From: an uncultured Roseateles sp.
GTDB taxonomy: Bacteria > Pseudomonadota > Gammaproteobacteria > Burkholderiales > Burkholderiaceae
DNA length: 64,000 nucleotides
Direction of reading: 5' to 3'
NCBI GenBank assembly: GCA_946480605.1
Contig: CAMLKW010000003.1
Span: 1 to 64,000 of the forward strand
The notes below the pieces were generated by a model that was given only the letters and a program-made list of their open reading frames with translations, did no database searches and had not been told where the DNA came from. This document shows, piece by piece, positions 33,893 through 42,582 of the stretch (its first letter is position 1; each line of letters starts with the position of its first letter). The position numbers and the translations under genes are program-made.

Positions 33893-35296
33893 ATGGCAAG
33901 TCTTCGGCGAAGCGTTTCGGCAGTGATCGCGGCGATGGCCCTGGCCATGCTCGCCGGGCCGCTGAGCGCCGCGCCGCAGACGTTGCCGCTGTACACGGCC
34001 TACGCGGATCCGCCGCTGGACGCGAGCTCGCCCGGCAACCTGACCACGCGGCTGGCCCAGTGGCTCAGCGAGCGCTCGCAGGGGCGCTACCGCTTCGTGC
34101 CCACGCAGCTGCCGCGCGGCCCGCTGGACGCGCTGGTCGCCAAGCCGGGCTGGGCCGGCGCGGTCGTCTGGGCCAATCCGGTCTGGTTTGATGACACGCG
34201 CCGGCAGCGCTTCCTGTGGACGCCGGCCTTCATGCAGAGCGCCGATCTGGTGGTCTCGCGCCGTGAGCAACCGGTCGAATATCTGCTGGAGGGCCGCTCG
34301 CTGCAGGGGCTGTCCGTCGCCAGCGTGGCCGGGCACAGGCTGGTCGACCTGGACGGGCTGGTGGCGGCCGGCAAGCTGCGCCGCGTGGACGTGCCGCGTG
34401 CGCTCGATGGCCTGGGGCTGCTGCAGCAGGGGCGGGTGGACGCGGCGCTGGTGCAGGCCATCTCGATGGACTATTTCCGCCAGCGGCTGCCTGACCTGGA
34501 CGGCTGGCTGTACGTGGCCCGCCAGCCGCGCGACACCTATGGCCGCCATGCGTTCACGGCCCCCGGTCAGGCGGCGCTGCGCGACTTCCTGGCGCGCCAG
34601 CTGCCGATGCTGGCGGCCGACCCCGCCTGGCGCGCCGTGCTGGCGCCGCCGCCACGGCAGCTGCGCCTGGTCAGCGTCGACACGCTGGGCAGCGCCTACA
34701 ACCAGGCGCTGCGCGCGCTGCTGGACCGCGTGTTCGAGCGCGCCGGTCTGCGCTACGCGCTGACCGAGCGGCCCGCCGAGCGTGCGCTGGTGGAGCTGCG
34801 CGCCGGGCAGTTCGACGGCGACATCACGCGCCACCAGCGCTTCGACGAACAGCTGCCGGGGCTGCTGCGCGTGGAACCCACGCACTCGACAGTGTTCGAT
34901 CTGGCCGTCACGCGCCGTGGCGGCCCGCAGCCGGCGCGCTGGGAGGATCTCGCCACCCTTAGGGTTGCCGTGCCGCGCGGTTTCAAGCGGATCGAGGCCT
35001 TGACCCAGGGCCTGGCCGCGCGCGAGCTGGTCGAAGGTGTCGATGCCTGCGTGCGCATGGTGGTGCAGGGTCGGGTGGACGTCTGCGTGGAGCCCGGCTA
35101 CACCAGCACGGCGGGCCTGGGCCGCGTGCCTGCGGGGGCGCAGATCGAGACCCGCGTGCTGGGCACCAGCGACATGCACCTGTGGCTGGGCGCCGCCCAT
35201 GCCGACGGGGCGCGACGGCTGGGCCAGGCCTTGGCCGAGTTGGAGCGCAGCGGCGAGCTGGCGCAGCTGATGGGCGCGTTCCGCCGCAAACCCTAG
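33893..35296 (+). CDS. Secreted protein with two tandem solute-binding domains
   Basis: 467 residues. A signal peptide (about 1-26, SAA-PQ) precedes two copies of a family-3 solute-binding fold. The first (about 28-235) is divergent (TLPLYTAYADPPLDASSPGNLTTRLAQWL, GLSVASVAGHRL). The second (about 250-465) is closer to canonical (LRLVSVDTLGSAYNQALRALLDRVFERAGL, LRVAVPRGFKRIEAL, VDVCVEPGY). There is no membrane helix, kinase or transporter domain. Fused double binding domains usually sit on sensors; a free secreted pair is less common. The ribosome site is weak. The 3' end overlaps the convergent DUF6279 gene by 4 bp. Confidence 0.82.
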   Translation: MASLRRSVSAVIAAMALAMLAGPLSAAPQTLPLYTAYADPPLDASSPGNLTTRLAQWLSERSQGRYRFVPTQLPRGPLDALVAKPGWAGAVVWANPVWFDDTRRQRFLWTPAFMQSADLVVSRREQPVEYLLEGRSLQGLSVASVAGHRLVDLDGLVAAGKLRRVDVPRALDGLGLLQQGRVDAALVQAISMDYFRQRLPDLDGWLYVARQPRDTYGRHAFTAPGQAALRDFLARQLPMLAADPAWRAVLAPPPRQLRLVSVDTLGSAYNQALRALLDRVFERAGLRYALTERPAERALVELRAGQFDGDITRHQRFDEQLPGLLRVEPTHSTVFDLAVTRRGGPQPARWEDLATLRVAVPRGFKRIEALTQGLAARELVEGVDACVRMVVQGRVDVCVEPGYTSTAGLGRVPAGAQIETRVLGTSDMHLWLGAAHADGARRLGQALAELERSGELAQLMGAFRRKP

Positions 35297-36120
35297 GCGG
35301 CCTGCAGCTGCCGCAGGTCGGCCAGCCAGCGGCCCCAATGCCGGGCCACGTGCTCGCGCTGCGCCGCGTCCAGGCCGTTCAGCAGCGTCAGCACGCTGGC
35401 GAGGATCTGCTCGCGGTAGGCCTGCTCCGCCGGCTGCGGCAGCATGTTGCCTGCCAGCAGCGCGGTGCCGCCCGCCAGGTCCTGGTGCGACCAGGCGCGC
35501 AGTGCCTCCAGCGTGCGGGCCTGGCGCAGCGCGCGGGCCTGGGCCAGCGCGGCCACGTCGACCTGCCAGCCCTCGGCGTCGCTGCGCGCCTGGCGGCGGG
35601 TGCTGCGGTCCAGGTCGCCCAGCCAGCGCTCCAGGCCGCTGGCATAGCGCTTGGCGCGCAGCTGCACGCCGTCGCGGCCGGCCTGCTCGTCCTGCCATTC
35701 GGCGCGGTTCTCGTCCATCTTGCGCTGCAGCCGCTGCCACTGCGCCGGCCGCAGCTGGGCCAGCAGCGGCGCGGCCAGCGGTGCGGCGTACTGCAGGCAG
35801 CGCTCGGCGCTGTCGCGGGCCTCGCGTTCCAGCGCGGCCAGCTCGGCGGCCGTCACGCCGCCGTCCAGCGCGCTGCGGGCGTGCTGCAGCAGCGCGATCC
35901 AGCGCGGCAGCTCCTCGCGGCGGTGCCAGGCCTGCCAGGCGCGCAGCTGCTGGTTCAGCAGCGTGCGCTGGTCGCGGTCCAGGTCCAGGTAGTTGTCCGC
36001 CCACAGGCCGGTCAGCAGCGGCAGTTGGCCGTAGGCCAGCGTCAGGCTGGAGCAGCCGACCAGCACGGCCAGCGCGGCCAGCGACAGCAGGGTGGCGATT
36101 CTGCGGAGCAGGGCGGACAT
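35293..36120 (-). CDS. DUF6279 family lipoprotein
   Basis: 275 residues. A lipoprotein signal ends LVGC, with lipidation at C23. The mature part is almost all helical, with the family pattern LTLAYGQLPLLTGLWADNYLDLDRDQRTLLNQQLRAWQAWHRREELP near the N-terminus and RKMDENRAEW mid-protein. DUF6279 proteins are outer-membrane or periplasmic lipoproteins of Proteobacteria with no assigned role. Monocistronic, convergent with the tandem solute-binding gene. Confidence 0.88.
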   Translation of the reverse strand: MSALLRRIATLLSLAALAVLVGCSSLTLAYGQLPLLTGLWADNYLDLDRDQRTLLNQQLRAWQAWHRREELPRWIALLQHARSALDGGVTAAELAALEREARDSAERCLQYAAPLAAPLLAQLRPAQWQRLQRKMDENRAEWQDEQAGRDGVQLRAKRYASGLERWLGDLDRSTRRQARSDAEGWQVDVAALAQARALRQARTLEALRAWSHQDLAGGTALLAGNMLPQPAEQAYREQILASVLTLLNGLDAAQREHVARHWGRWLADLRQLQAA

Positions 36121-36173
36121 GTGTGCAGCATGACAGAGCTGCCCGCGCCGTGTTGCCGGCCGCCAGCAATACC

Positions 36174-36638
36174 TTAGGGGCAGGAGCTGCGCTGCATGGG
36201 GAAGTCGATGCCGCGCGCCTTGCCGTTCAGCTCGCCCTCGATGCGCGCGAGCAACCGGTCCGGCGCCGTGCGGCGGTAGATGACGCGTTGCGGGAAGTCA
36301 TGCCCCGGGTTCTCGAACACCGCTTCGGCCTCGCCCTGGCGCGCCAGCCTGAACTCGGTGGGCGGCCGCCCCTGCGGCTGGGCGATGAAGCTGAGCCGGC
36401 CCTCGGCGTCGGCGCGCAGCTGCATGAACTCGAACTCCACGACCCGGCCGTTCTTGACGATGCGGGTCATGCCCAGCATCGCCCCGCCGGCCGGCGCCAT
36501 CCATTGCTCCGTCGAGCCGGCCTCGCGGCCCTGCGGGTTCCAGCAGCCGGCCAGCCAGGCCACCGGCGCGAAGGGGTCGGTCTGCGCCTGGGCCGGCGGG
36601 GCCGCGGCGGCGAGGAGGAGGGCGGCCATCAGCTTCAT
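36174..36638 (-). CDS. DUF6265 family secreted protein
   Basis: 154 residues. A signal peptide (about 1-18, AQA-QT) is followed by a lipocalin-like beta-barrel signature: WLAGCWNPQGREAGSTEQWMAPAGGAMLGMTRIVKNGR, EFEFMQLRADAEGRLSFIAQPQGRPPTEF and VFENPGHDFPQRVIYRR. The pattern GCW...E.W..P.GG...G is characteristic of DUF6265. Function unknown. Two cysteines at the mature ends may form a disulfide. Confidence 0.87.
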   Translation of the reverse strand: MKLMAALLLAAAAPPAQAQTDPFAPVAWLAGCWNPQGREAGSTEQWMAPAGGAMLGMTRIVKNGRVVEFEFMQLRADAEGRLSFIAQPQGRPPTEFRLARQGEAEAVFENPGHDFPQRVIYRRTAPDRLLARIEGELNGKARGIDFPMQRSSCP

Positions 36639-36701
36639 GGCTGGGAATTCTGCGCCGCGCGGTTATCGTTGACGCCCACGCAAACCCTCGCGGCCGCCCA
36701 C

Positions 36702-37187
36702 GTGTCCCGTCCCGACCTGACCCACACCTTCAAGCTGATGACGATCTGGCTGCTGATCGGCCTGCTGATCTTCGTCGGCTTCAAGTTCTGGGAGCGCGAG
36801 CGCGAGGCCAGCCGCTTCCAGCTGGCCGGCGGCGTGGTGGTGCTGACGCGTGCGCCCGACGGCCACTTCCACTGGCCCGGCCGCGTTGGCGACGTGGAGG
36901 TGGACTTCCTCGTCGACACCGGCGCCACGTCCACGGCGCTGCCGCAGGCGCTGGCCGAGCAGGCGGGCCTGCAGCCGCTGGGCGCCGTGCGCGCCCACAC
37001 GGCGGGCGGCTCGGTCAACGGCTTTGCGGCGCGCGCCGACATCACGCTGGAAGGCGGCGTGGCGGCTCGCCGCCTGACCGTCACCGTGTTGCCCAACCTG
37101 GCGGCGCCGCTGCTGGGCATGGACGTGCTGGGCCGGCTGCACTTCAGCCAGAAGCCCGGCGAACTGCGCATCACCCCCAATCCATGA
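36702..37187 (+). CDS. Membrane-anchored retropepsin-like aspartic protease (TIGR02281 type)
   Basis: 161 residues. One membrane helix (about 13-29) is followed by a soluble domain with the aspartic-protease motif FLVDTGATSTALP (active D72), the flap-like TAGGSVNGFAARADITL, and LLGMDVLGRLHF, the second hydrophobic-Gly signature. Retropepsin-like bacterial proteins function as dimers. I chose the GTG at 36702 because it adds VSRPDLTHTFKL before the helix, as expected for a cytoplasmic head; the ATG at 36738 starts inside the helix. The stop overlaps the next gene's ATG. Confidence 0.85.
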   Translation: MSRPDLTHTFKLMTIWLLIGLLIFVGFKFWEREREASRFQLAGGVVVLTRAPDGHFHWPGRVGDVEVDFLVDTGATSTALPQALAEQAGLQPLGAVRAHTAGGSVNGFAARADITLEGGVAARRLTVTVLPNLAAPLLGMDVLGRLHFSQKPGELRITPNP

Positions 37188-38095
37188 TCCGAACCCTGTT
37201 GTTGCTGCTGCTGTTCGTCGGCGGCGCCCACGCCGCCTGCCCGCCCACGCCGGCTCAGCCCACGGCGCCGCAGGCCGCCGCCTGGGCGGCCCGCGCGCCC
37301 GACCGCGGGCCGCTGTGGCGCATCAGCCGCGGCGGCCACAGCAGCTATCTGTTCGGCAGCCTGCATGTCGGCAAGGCCGACTGGGCCTACCCCGGCCCGG
37401 CGTTGCGCGCCGCCTGGGCCCGGACCGAGGTGCTGGCCGTGGAGGTGGACCCCGCCGACGTGGGCCCCGCGCTGGCCGCCGCCGGCCGCGCCGCGCCACT
37501 GCCCGCACCACTGGCGGCCCGCATGGAGGCCCAGGCCCGCGTGGCCTGCCTGCCGCCCGGCGCGCTGAGCCCGCTGCCGGCCATGCTGCAGCTCAGCCTG
37601 CTGACGCTGCTGGAGGCGCGCCGCGACGGCTTCGACGCCGGCTTCGGCCAGGACCTGATGCTGCTGGCCTGGGCCAAGGCCGAGGGCCGACCGGTGCAGT
37701 CGCTGGAGAGCGTGGAGGAACAGATGGCCGCGCTGACGCCCGAGCCGGCCGAGCTGGACGGCGTGGTGGACGGCGCGCTGCGCCAGCTGCAGCGCGGCCA
37801 GTTGCGCGCGCCGCTGCGCAAGCTGGCCGACGCCTGGCAGCGCGGCGACCTGAAGACGCTGGCCGACTACCCGCGCTGGTGCGCCTGCGCCGACACGCCG
37901 GCCGAGCGTGCCTGGTTCAAGCGCCTCAACGACGACCGCAACCTGAACCTGGCGGCGCGCATCGATGCGCTGCACGGCGCCAACCAGCGCCTGCTCATCG
38001 CCGTGGGCGCGCTGCACATGAGCGGCCCCCAGGCCCTGCCGCGGCTGCTGGCCGAGCGGGGTTTCACCGTCGAGGCCTTGCGCCCCGCGAAGTAG
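37184..38095 (+). CDS. TraB/GumN family protein
   Basis: 303 residues with a signal peptide (about 1-18, AHA-AC). The TraB/GumN core is visible: LWRISRGGHSSYLFGSLHVGKADWAY near the N-terminus, EVLAVEVDP, GFDAGFGQDLMLLAWAKAEGRPVQSLESVEEQM in the middle, and NQRLLIAVGALHMSGPQALPRLLAERGFTVEAL at the end. The conserved GxLH and GALH histidine motifs may form a metal site; metalloprotease activity has been proposed for the family. Translationally coupled to the retropepsin-like gene (ATGA). Confidence 0.9.
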   Translation: MIRTLLLLLLFVGGAHAACPPTPAQPTAPQAAAWAARAPDRGPLWRISRGGHSSYLFGSLHVGKADWAYPGPALRAAWARTEVLAVEVDPADVGPALAAAGRAAPLPAPLAARMEAQARVACLPPGALSPLPAMLQLSLLTLLEARRDGFDAGFGQDLMLLAWAKAEGRPVQSLESVEEQMAALTPEPAELDGVVDGALRQLQRGQLRAPLRKLADAWQRGDLKTLADYPRWCACADTPAERAWFKRLNDDRNLNLAARIDALHGANQRLLIAVGALHMSGPQALPRLLAERGFTVEALRPAK

Positions 38096-38118
38096 CATGG
38101 CCGGCATTGGAGGCCCAC

Positions 38119-38796
38119 ATGACTGACAACAGCTTCACCAAGTTCGTGCCCGGATTCGACTTCCTGCAGGGCCTGGTCAAGAACGCCGGCTCGGCGCTGC
38201 CCGGCATCGGCCAGTGGGTGGCGCCCACGCTGAACCCCGAGGAGCTGGAAAAGCGCATCGAGGAGCTGCGCACCGTGCAGTTCTGGCTGGAGCAGAACGC
38301 GCGCATGCTGGCCGCCACCATCCAGGCGCTGGAGGTGCAGCGCATGACGCTGTCCACGCTGCAGACCATGAACGTGCCGCTGGCGCAGCTGCGCGACACG
38401 CTGAAGCTGCCCGAGGCCCCGGCCTGGCCGGCCGAGCCACCGCCCGCGGCCAAGGCCGCGGCGAAGACCGTCACGCGCACCGTGAAGGCCGCCACCAAGA
38501 CGGCCAAGCTGGCCACTGATGCCGCCAAGGCCGCCGCGGCCAACCCGGCTGCCGCCATCGACCCCACACAGTGGTGGACGGCATTGAGCCAGCAGTTCAC
38601 GCAACTGGCCACGACGGCGATGAAGGACACGGCGACAGACGCCGCCAAGAACCTGGCCGGCAGCCTGGTCAAACAGAGCTTCGATGCCGCCAGCGACACG
38701 CTGAAGCGCGCGGCCTCCATGCCCGGCGCCGTCGCCAAGGGCCTGGCCGCCAAGCCGGTCGCCAAGACCACCCGGCCGCGCCGCAAGACCCCTTGA
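38119..38796 (+). CDS. phaM: PHA granule multifunctional regulatory protein PhaM
   Basis: 225 residues. The N-terminal PhaM signature reads FTKFVPGFDFLQGLVKNAGSALPGIGQWVAPTLNPEELEKRIEELRTVQFWLEQNARMLAATIQALEVQRMTL, a coiled-coil region with family-specific sequence. The rest is Ala/Lys-rich, and the C-terminal AKPVAKTTRPRRKTP resembles histone H1-like DNA-binding tails. PhaM activates PHA synthase PhaC1 and tethers polyhydroxybutyrate granules to the nucleoid in Cupriavidus. This suggests the host makes PHA. The gene is followed directly by glcD, whose TTG start overlaps this stop. Confidence 0.92.
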   Translation: MTDNSFTKFVPGFDFLQGLVKNAGSALPGIGQWVAPTLNPEELEKRIEELRTVQFWLEQNARMLAATIQALEVQRMTLSTLQTMNVPLAQLRDTLKLPEAPAWPAEPPPAAKAAAKTVTRTVKAATKTAKLATDAAKAAAANPAAAIDPTQWWTALSQQFTQLATTAMKDTATDAAKNLAGSLVKQSFDAASDTLKRAASMPGAVAKGLAAKPVAKTTRPRRKTP

Positions 38797-40271
38797 ACGC
38801 GCCCGCCGACCTCGCCGCCCGCCGCGCCGCCGTTGTCGCCGCGCTGGCGCCGCTGCTGCCGGCGCACGCGCTGCTGCACCAGTCCGAGCAGACCACGCCC
38901 TACGAGTGCGACGGTCTGACCGCCTACCGCCAGCGCCCGCTGGCCGTGGCCCTGCCCGAGACCGAGGCCCAGGTGGCCGCCGTGCTGAAGGCCTGCCACC
39001 GGCTTGGCGTGCCCGTCGTCGCCCGCGGCGCCGGCACGGGACTGTCCGGCGGCGCTATGCCGCATGAACTGGGTGTCACGCTGGCGCTGGCCAAGTTCAA
39101 CCAGATCCTGTCCATCGACCCGCTGGCCCGCACGGCGCGCGTGCAGTGTGGGGTGCGCAACCTCGCCATCTCCGAAGCGGCCGCATCGCACGGCCTGTAC
39201 TACGCGCCCGACCCCAGCAGCCAGATCGCCTGCACCATCGGCGGCAACATCGCCGAGAACTCCGGCGGCGTGCACTGCCTGAAGTACGGCCTGACGCTGC
39301 ACAACGTGCTGCGCGTGCGCGGCTTCACGGCCGAGGGCGAGGCCGTCGAGTTCGGCTCCGAGGCGCTGGACTGCCCGGGCCTGGACCTGCTGGCGCTGGT
39401 CATCGGCAGCGAGGGCATGCTGGCCGTCGTCACCGAGGTCACCGTCAAGCTGGTGCCCAAGCCGCGGCTGGCGCGCTGCCTGATGGCCAGCTTCGACGAC
39501 GTGCGCAAGGCCGGCGACGCCGTCGCGGCGCTGATCGCCGCCGGCATCATCCCGGCGGGGCTGGAGATGATGGACAAGCCGATGACGGCCGCGGTGGAGG
39601 ACTTCGTGCATGCCGGCTACGACCTGGACGCCGAGGCCATCCTGCTGTGCGAGAGCGACGGCACGCCCGAGGAGGTGGCCGAGGAGATCGCGCGCATGGA
39701 GGCCGTGCTGCAGGCCAGCGGCGCGACGCGCTGCCAGGCCAGCGCCGACGAGGCCCAGCGCCTGCGCTTCTGGAGCGGCCGCAAGAACGCCTTCCCGGCG
39801 TCCGGCCGCATCAGCCCCGACTACATGTGCATGGACTCGACCATCCCGCGCAAGCGGCTGGCCGACATCCTGATCGCGATCGCCGAGATGGAAAAGAAGT
39901 ACGGCCTGCGCTGCGCCAACGTCTTTCATGCAGGCGACGGCAATCTGCACCCGCTGATCCTGTTCGATGCGAACGACCCCGACCAGCTGCACCGCTGCGA
40001 GCAGTTCGGCGCCGAGATCCTGGAGCGCAGCGTCGCGCTGGGCGGCACGGTGACCGGCGAGCACGGCGTGGGCGTGGAGAAACTCAACTCGATGTGCGTG
40101 CAGTTCAGCGCCGAGGAACGCGAGCAGATGCTTCAACTCAAAGCGGCCTTCGATCCCGCAGGCACCTTGAACCCGGGCAAGCAGATCCCGACGCTGGCCC
40201 GCTGCGCCGAGTACGGCCGCATGCATGTGAAGCGTGGGCTGCTGGCGTTTCCGGAACTGGAGCGGTTTTGA
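38793..40271 (+). CDS. glcD: Glycolate oxidase subunit GlcD (FAD-linked)
   Basis: 492 residues. The FAD_binding_4 domain (about 45-225) has VPVVARGAGTGLSGGA and SSQIACTIGGNIAENSGG, and the C-terminal FAD-oxidase domain has NVFHAGDGNLHP and GGTVTGEHGVGVEKL. With GlcE and GlcF it oxidises glycolate to glyoxylate, feeding electrons to the respiratory chain. The start must be the TTG at 38793, which overlaps the phaM stop (TTGA); no ATG occurs before residue ~89, inside the FAD domain. Operon order glcD-glcE-glcF. Confidence 0.95.
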   Translation: MNAPADLAARRAAVVAALAPLLPAHALLHQSEQTTPYECDGLTAYRQRPLAVALPETEAQVAAVLKACHRLGVPVVARGAGTGLSGGAMPHELGVTLALAKFNQILSIDPLARTARVQCGVRNLAISEAAASHGLYYAPDPSSQIACTIGGNIAENSGGVHCLKYGLTLHNVLRVRGFTAEGEAVEFGSEALDCPGLDLLALVIGSEGMLAVVTEVTVKLVPKPRLARCLMASFDDVRKAGDAVAALIAAGIIPAGLEMMDKPMTAAVEDFVHAGYDLDAEAILLCESDGTPEEVAEEIARMEAVLQASGATRCQASADEAQRLRFWSGRKNAFPASGRISPDYMCMDSTIPRKRLADILIAIAEMEKKYGLRCANVFHAGDGNLHPLILFDANDPDQLHRCEQFGAEILERSVALGGTVTGEHGVGVEKLNSMCVQFSAEEREQMLQLKAAFDPAGTLNPGKQIPTLARCAEYGRMHVKRGLLAFPELERF

Positions 40272-41338
40272 GATTCGACGACCTGCAAGCGCAGATCCGC
40301 GACGCGCGCACGCCGCTGCGCCTCACCGGCCACGGCAGCAAGGACTTCTACGGCGGGCCGCTGCAGGGCGAGCCGCTGTCCACGCTGGCGCTGAACGGCG
40401 TGACGGCCTATGAGCCCAGCGAGCTCTACATCAGCGTGCTGGCCGGCACGCCCATCGCCGATGTGGAGGCGCTGTTGGCGCAGCAGCGCCAACGCTTTGC
40501 GTTCGAGCCTCCGCGCTTCGGCGGCAAGGGCACCATCGGCGGCATGGTGGCCGCCGGGCTGTCGGGGCCGGCCCGCGCGGCGTTGGGCTCGGTGCGCGAC
40601 CACCTGCTCGGCGCCGTGCTCATCAACGGCAAGGGCGAACTGCTGAGCTTTGGCGGCACGGTCATGAAGAACGTCGCCGGCTTCGACGTCAGCCGGGTGC
40701 TGGCCGGCTCCATGGGCCAGTTGGGGCTGATCACCGAGCTCACGCTGAAGGTGCTGCCGCTGCCGGCCGCGACGGCCACGCTGCGCTTCGACTTGGACCA
40801 GTCGGCCGCTCTGATGGCGTTGAACCGCTGGGGCGGCGAGCCATTGCCCATAGCGGCCAGCGCCTGGTGGGACGGCGCGCTGGTGCTGCGCCTGGCCGGT
40901 GCGGTCGCGGCCGTCGAGGCGGCGTGCGCCAAGCTGGGCGGCGACGTCATTCCCGCAGATCTGGCCGCGGGCTTCTGGACCGGCCTGCGTGACCACGCCG
41001 ACGAGTTCTTCGTCGGCGCCGAGCGCGCCGTGGCCGGCGGTGCGCGGCTGTGGCGGCTCAGCCTGCCCAGCACCACGCCCGCGCTGAAGCTGCACGGCGA
41101 GCAGCTGATTGAATGGGGCGGCGCTCAGCGCTGGGTGGTCACGCCGCTGGAGCCCGCTGCCGTGCGCGAGGCTGCGAGCGCCGTGGGCGGCCATGCCACG
41201 CTGTTCCGCGCGCAGGACAAGTCGCCCGGCGCGTTCGCGCCGCTGTCGGCGCCGCTGGCGGCCATCCACCGGCGCTTGAAGGCGAGCTTCGATCCGAACG
41301 GCGTCTTCAATCCAGGCCGCCTCTATCCCGACCTCTGA
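40268..41338 (+). CDS. glcE: Glycolate oxidase FAD-binding subunit GlcE
   Basis: 356 residues with the FAD-binding half of the GlcD family: TPLRLTGHGSKDFYGG, RFGGKGTIGGMVAAGLSG and GTVMKNVAGFDVSRVLAGSMGQLG. The C-terminal SFDPNGVFNPGRLYPDL is typical. The start is a second TTG (40268) overlapping the glcD stop (TTGA); the first residues, LRFDDLQAQIRDA, fit the family and no ATG or GTG is available before the FAD domain. The stop shares a base with the glcF ATG (TGATG). Confidence 0.93.
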   Translation: MRFDDLQAQIRDARTPLRLTGHGSKDFYGGPLQGEPLSTLALNGVTAYEPSELYISVLAGTPIADVEALLAQQRQRFAFEPPRFGGKGTIGGMVAAGLSGPARAALGSVRDHLLGAVLINGKGELLSFGGTVMKNVAGFDVSRVLAGSMGQLGLITELTLKVLPLPAATATLRFDLDQSAALMALNRWGGEPLPIAASAWWDGALVLRLAGAVAAVEAACAKLGGDVIPADLAAGFWTGLRDHADEFFVGAERAVAGGARLWRLSLPSTTPALKLHGEQLIEWGGAQRWVVTPLEPAAVREAASAVGGHATLFRAQDKSPGAFAPLSAPLAAIHRRLKASFDPNGVFNPGRLYPDL

Positions 41339-42582
41339 TGCAGACCACCCTCGCCCCCGAATTCGCCGGCACGCCCGAAGGCGCCGACGCCGAGGCCATA
41401 CTGCGCCGCTGCGTGCACTGCGGCTTCTGCACCGCCACCTGCCCGACCTACCAGCTGCTGGGCGACGAACTGGACGGTCCGCGTGGCCGCATCTACCTGA
41501 TCAAGCAGGTGATGGAGGGCGCGGCGCCCACGCGCGAGACGCAACTGCACCTGGACCGCTGCCTGACCTGCCGCAACTGTGAAACCACCTGTCCGTCCGG
41601 CGTCGAGTACGGCAAGCTGGTCGACATCGGCCGGCGCGTGGTGGACGCCAAGGTGGAGCGCCCGGCCGCCGAGCGCCGCGTGCGCTGGCTGCTGAAGGAG
41701 GGCATGACTTCGCCGCTGTTCAAGCCCGCGCTGAAGCTGGGCCAGGCGCTGCGCCCGCTGGTGCCTGCAGCGTTGAAGGACAAGGTGCCGCCCAAGCCCC
41801 CGGCCACCGCGCACGACTGGCCCACGCGCCAGCTGAATCGCAAGGTGGCGCTGCTGCTGGGCTGCGTGCAGCCGGCGCTGGCGCCCAACATCAACAGCGC
41901 GACGGCGCGCGTGCTGGACGCCGCCGGCATCCAGACGGTCGTCGCCGATGAGGCTGGCTGCTGCGGCGCGATCCGCGAGCACCTGGGCGACCACGAGGCG
42001 GCGCTGGCCGACATGCGCCGCAACATCGATGCCTGGTGGCCGCTGGTGGCGGGCCCCGGCGAGCGCGTGGAGGCGCTGGTGATGAATGCGTCAGGCTGCG
42101 GCGTGATGGTCAAGGATTACGGCCACCTGCTCAGCGCAGACCCGGCCTATGCGGACAAGGCGCGGCGCATCAGCGAAATGACCAAGGACCTCAGCGAGCT
42201 GCTGCCCGAGCTGGTGCCGGTGTTGAAGAGCCGGCTGAAGGCCAAGCCGGGTGCCTTGGCCTATCACCCGCCGTGCACGCTGCAGCACGGGCAGAAGCTG
42301 CGCGGCGGCGTGGAGGGCGCGCTGCGCGAGCTGGGGTTGAAGATTGACTGCGCGCCCACCGACAGCCACCTGTGCTGCGGCTCGGCAGGCACATACTCAG
42401 TGCTGCAGCCGGGACTGTCCAAGCAGCTGCGTGACCGCAAGCTCGCGGCGCTGGCGCCGCTGCAGGCGCAGCAGATCGTGTCGGCCAACGTGGGCTGCAT
42501 CCAGCACCTGCAGGCCGGCACCGCGACGCCGGTGCGGCACTGGGTGGAGGTGCTGGACGACGCGCTACGGGGCGTCGTTTAG
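41338..42582 (+). CDS. glcF: Glycolate oxidase iron-sulfur subunit GlcF
   Basis: 414 residues. Two ferredoxin-type [4Fe-4S] motifs are near the N-terminus: [12 protein letters not shown] (about 25-36) and [12 protein letters not shown] (about 76-87). Two CCG domains follow, marked by [11 protein letters not shown] and [12 protein letters not shown]. The ATG at 41338 shares a base with the glcE stop. The 3' end overlaps the convergent chemoreceptor gene by 4 bp. This completes the glcDEF enzyme; no glcC-type regulator or glcB is nearby. Confidence 0.95.
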   Translation: MQTTLAPEFAGTPEGADAEAILRRCVHCGFCTATCPTYQLLGDELDGPRGRIYLIKQVMEGAAPTRETQLHLDRCLTCRNCETTCPSGVEYGKLVDIGRRVVDAKVERPAAERRVRWLLKEGMTSPLFKPALKLGQALRPLVPAALKDKVPPKPPATAHDWPTRQLNRKVALLLGCVQPALAPNINSATARVLDAAGIQTVVADEAGCCGAIREHLGDHEAALADMRRNIDAWWPLVAGPGERVEALVMNASGCGVMVKDYGHLLSADPAYADKARRISEMTKDLSELLPELVPVLKSRLKAKPGALAYHPPCTLQHGQKLRGGVEGALRELGLKIDCAPTDSHLCCGSAGTYSVLQPGLSKQLRDRKLAALAPLQAQQIVSANVGCIQHLQAGTATPVRHWVEVLDDALRGVV

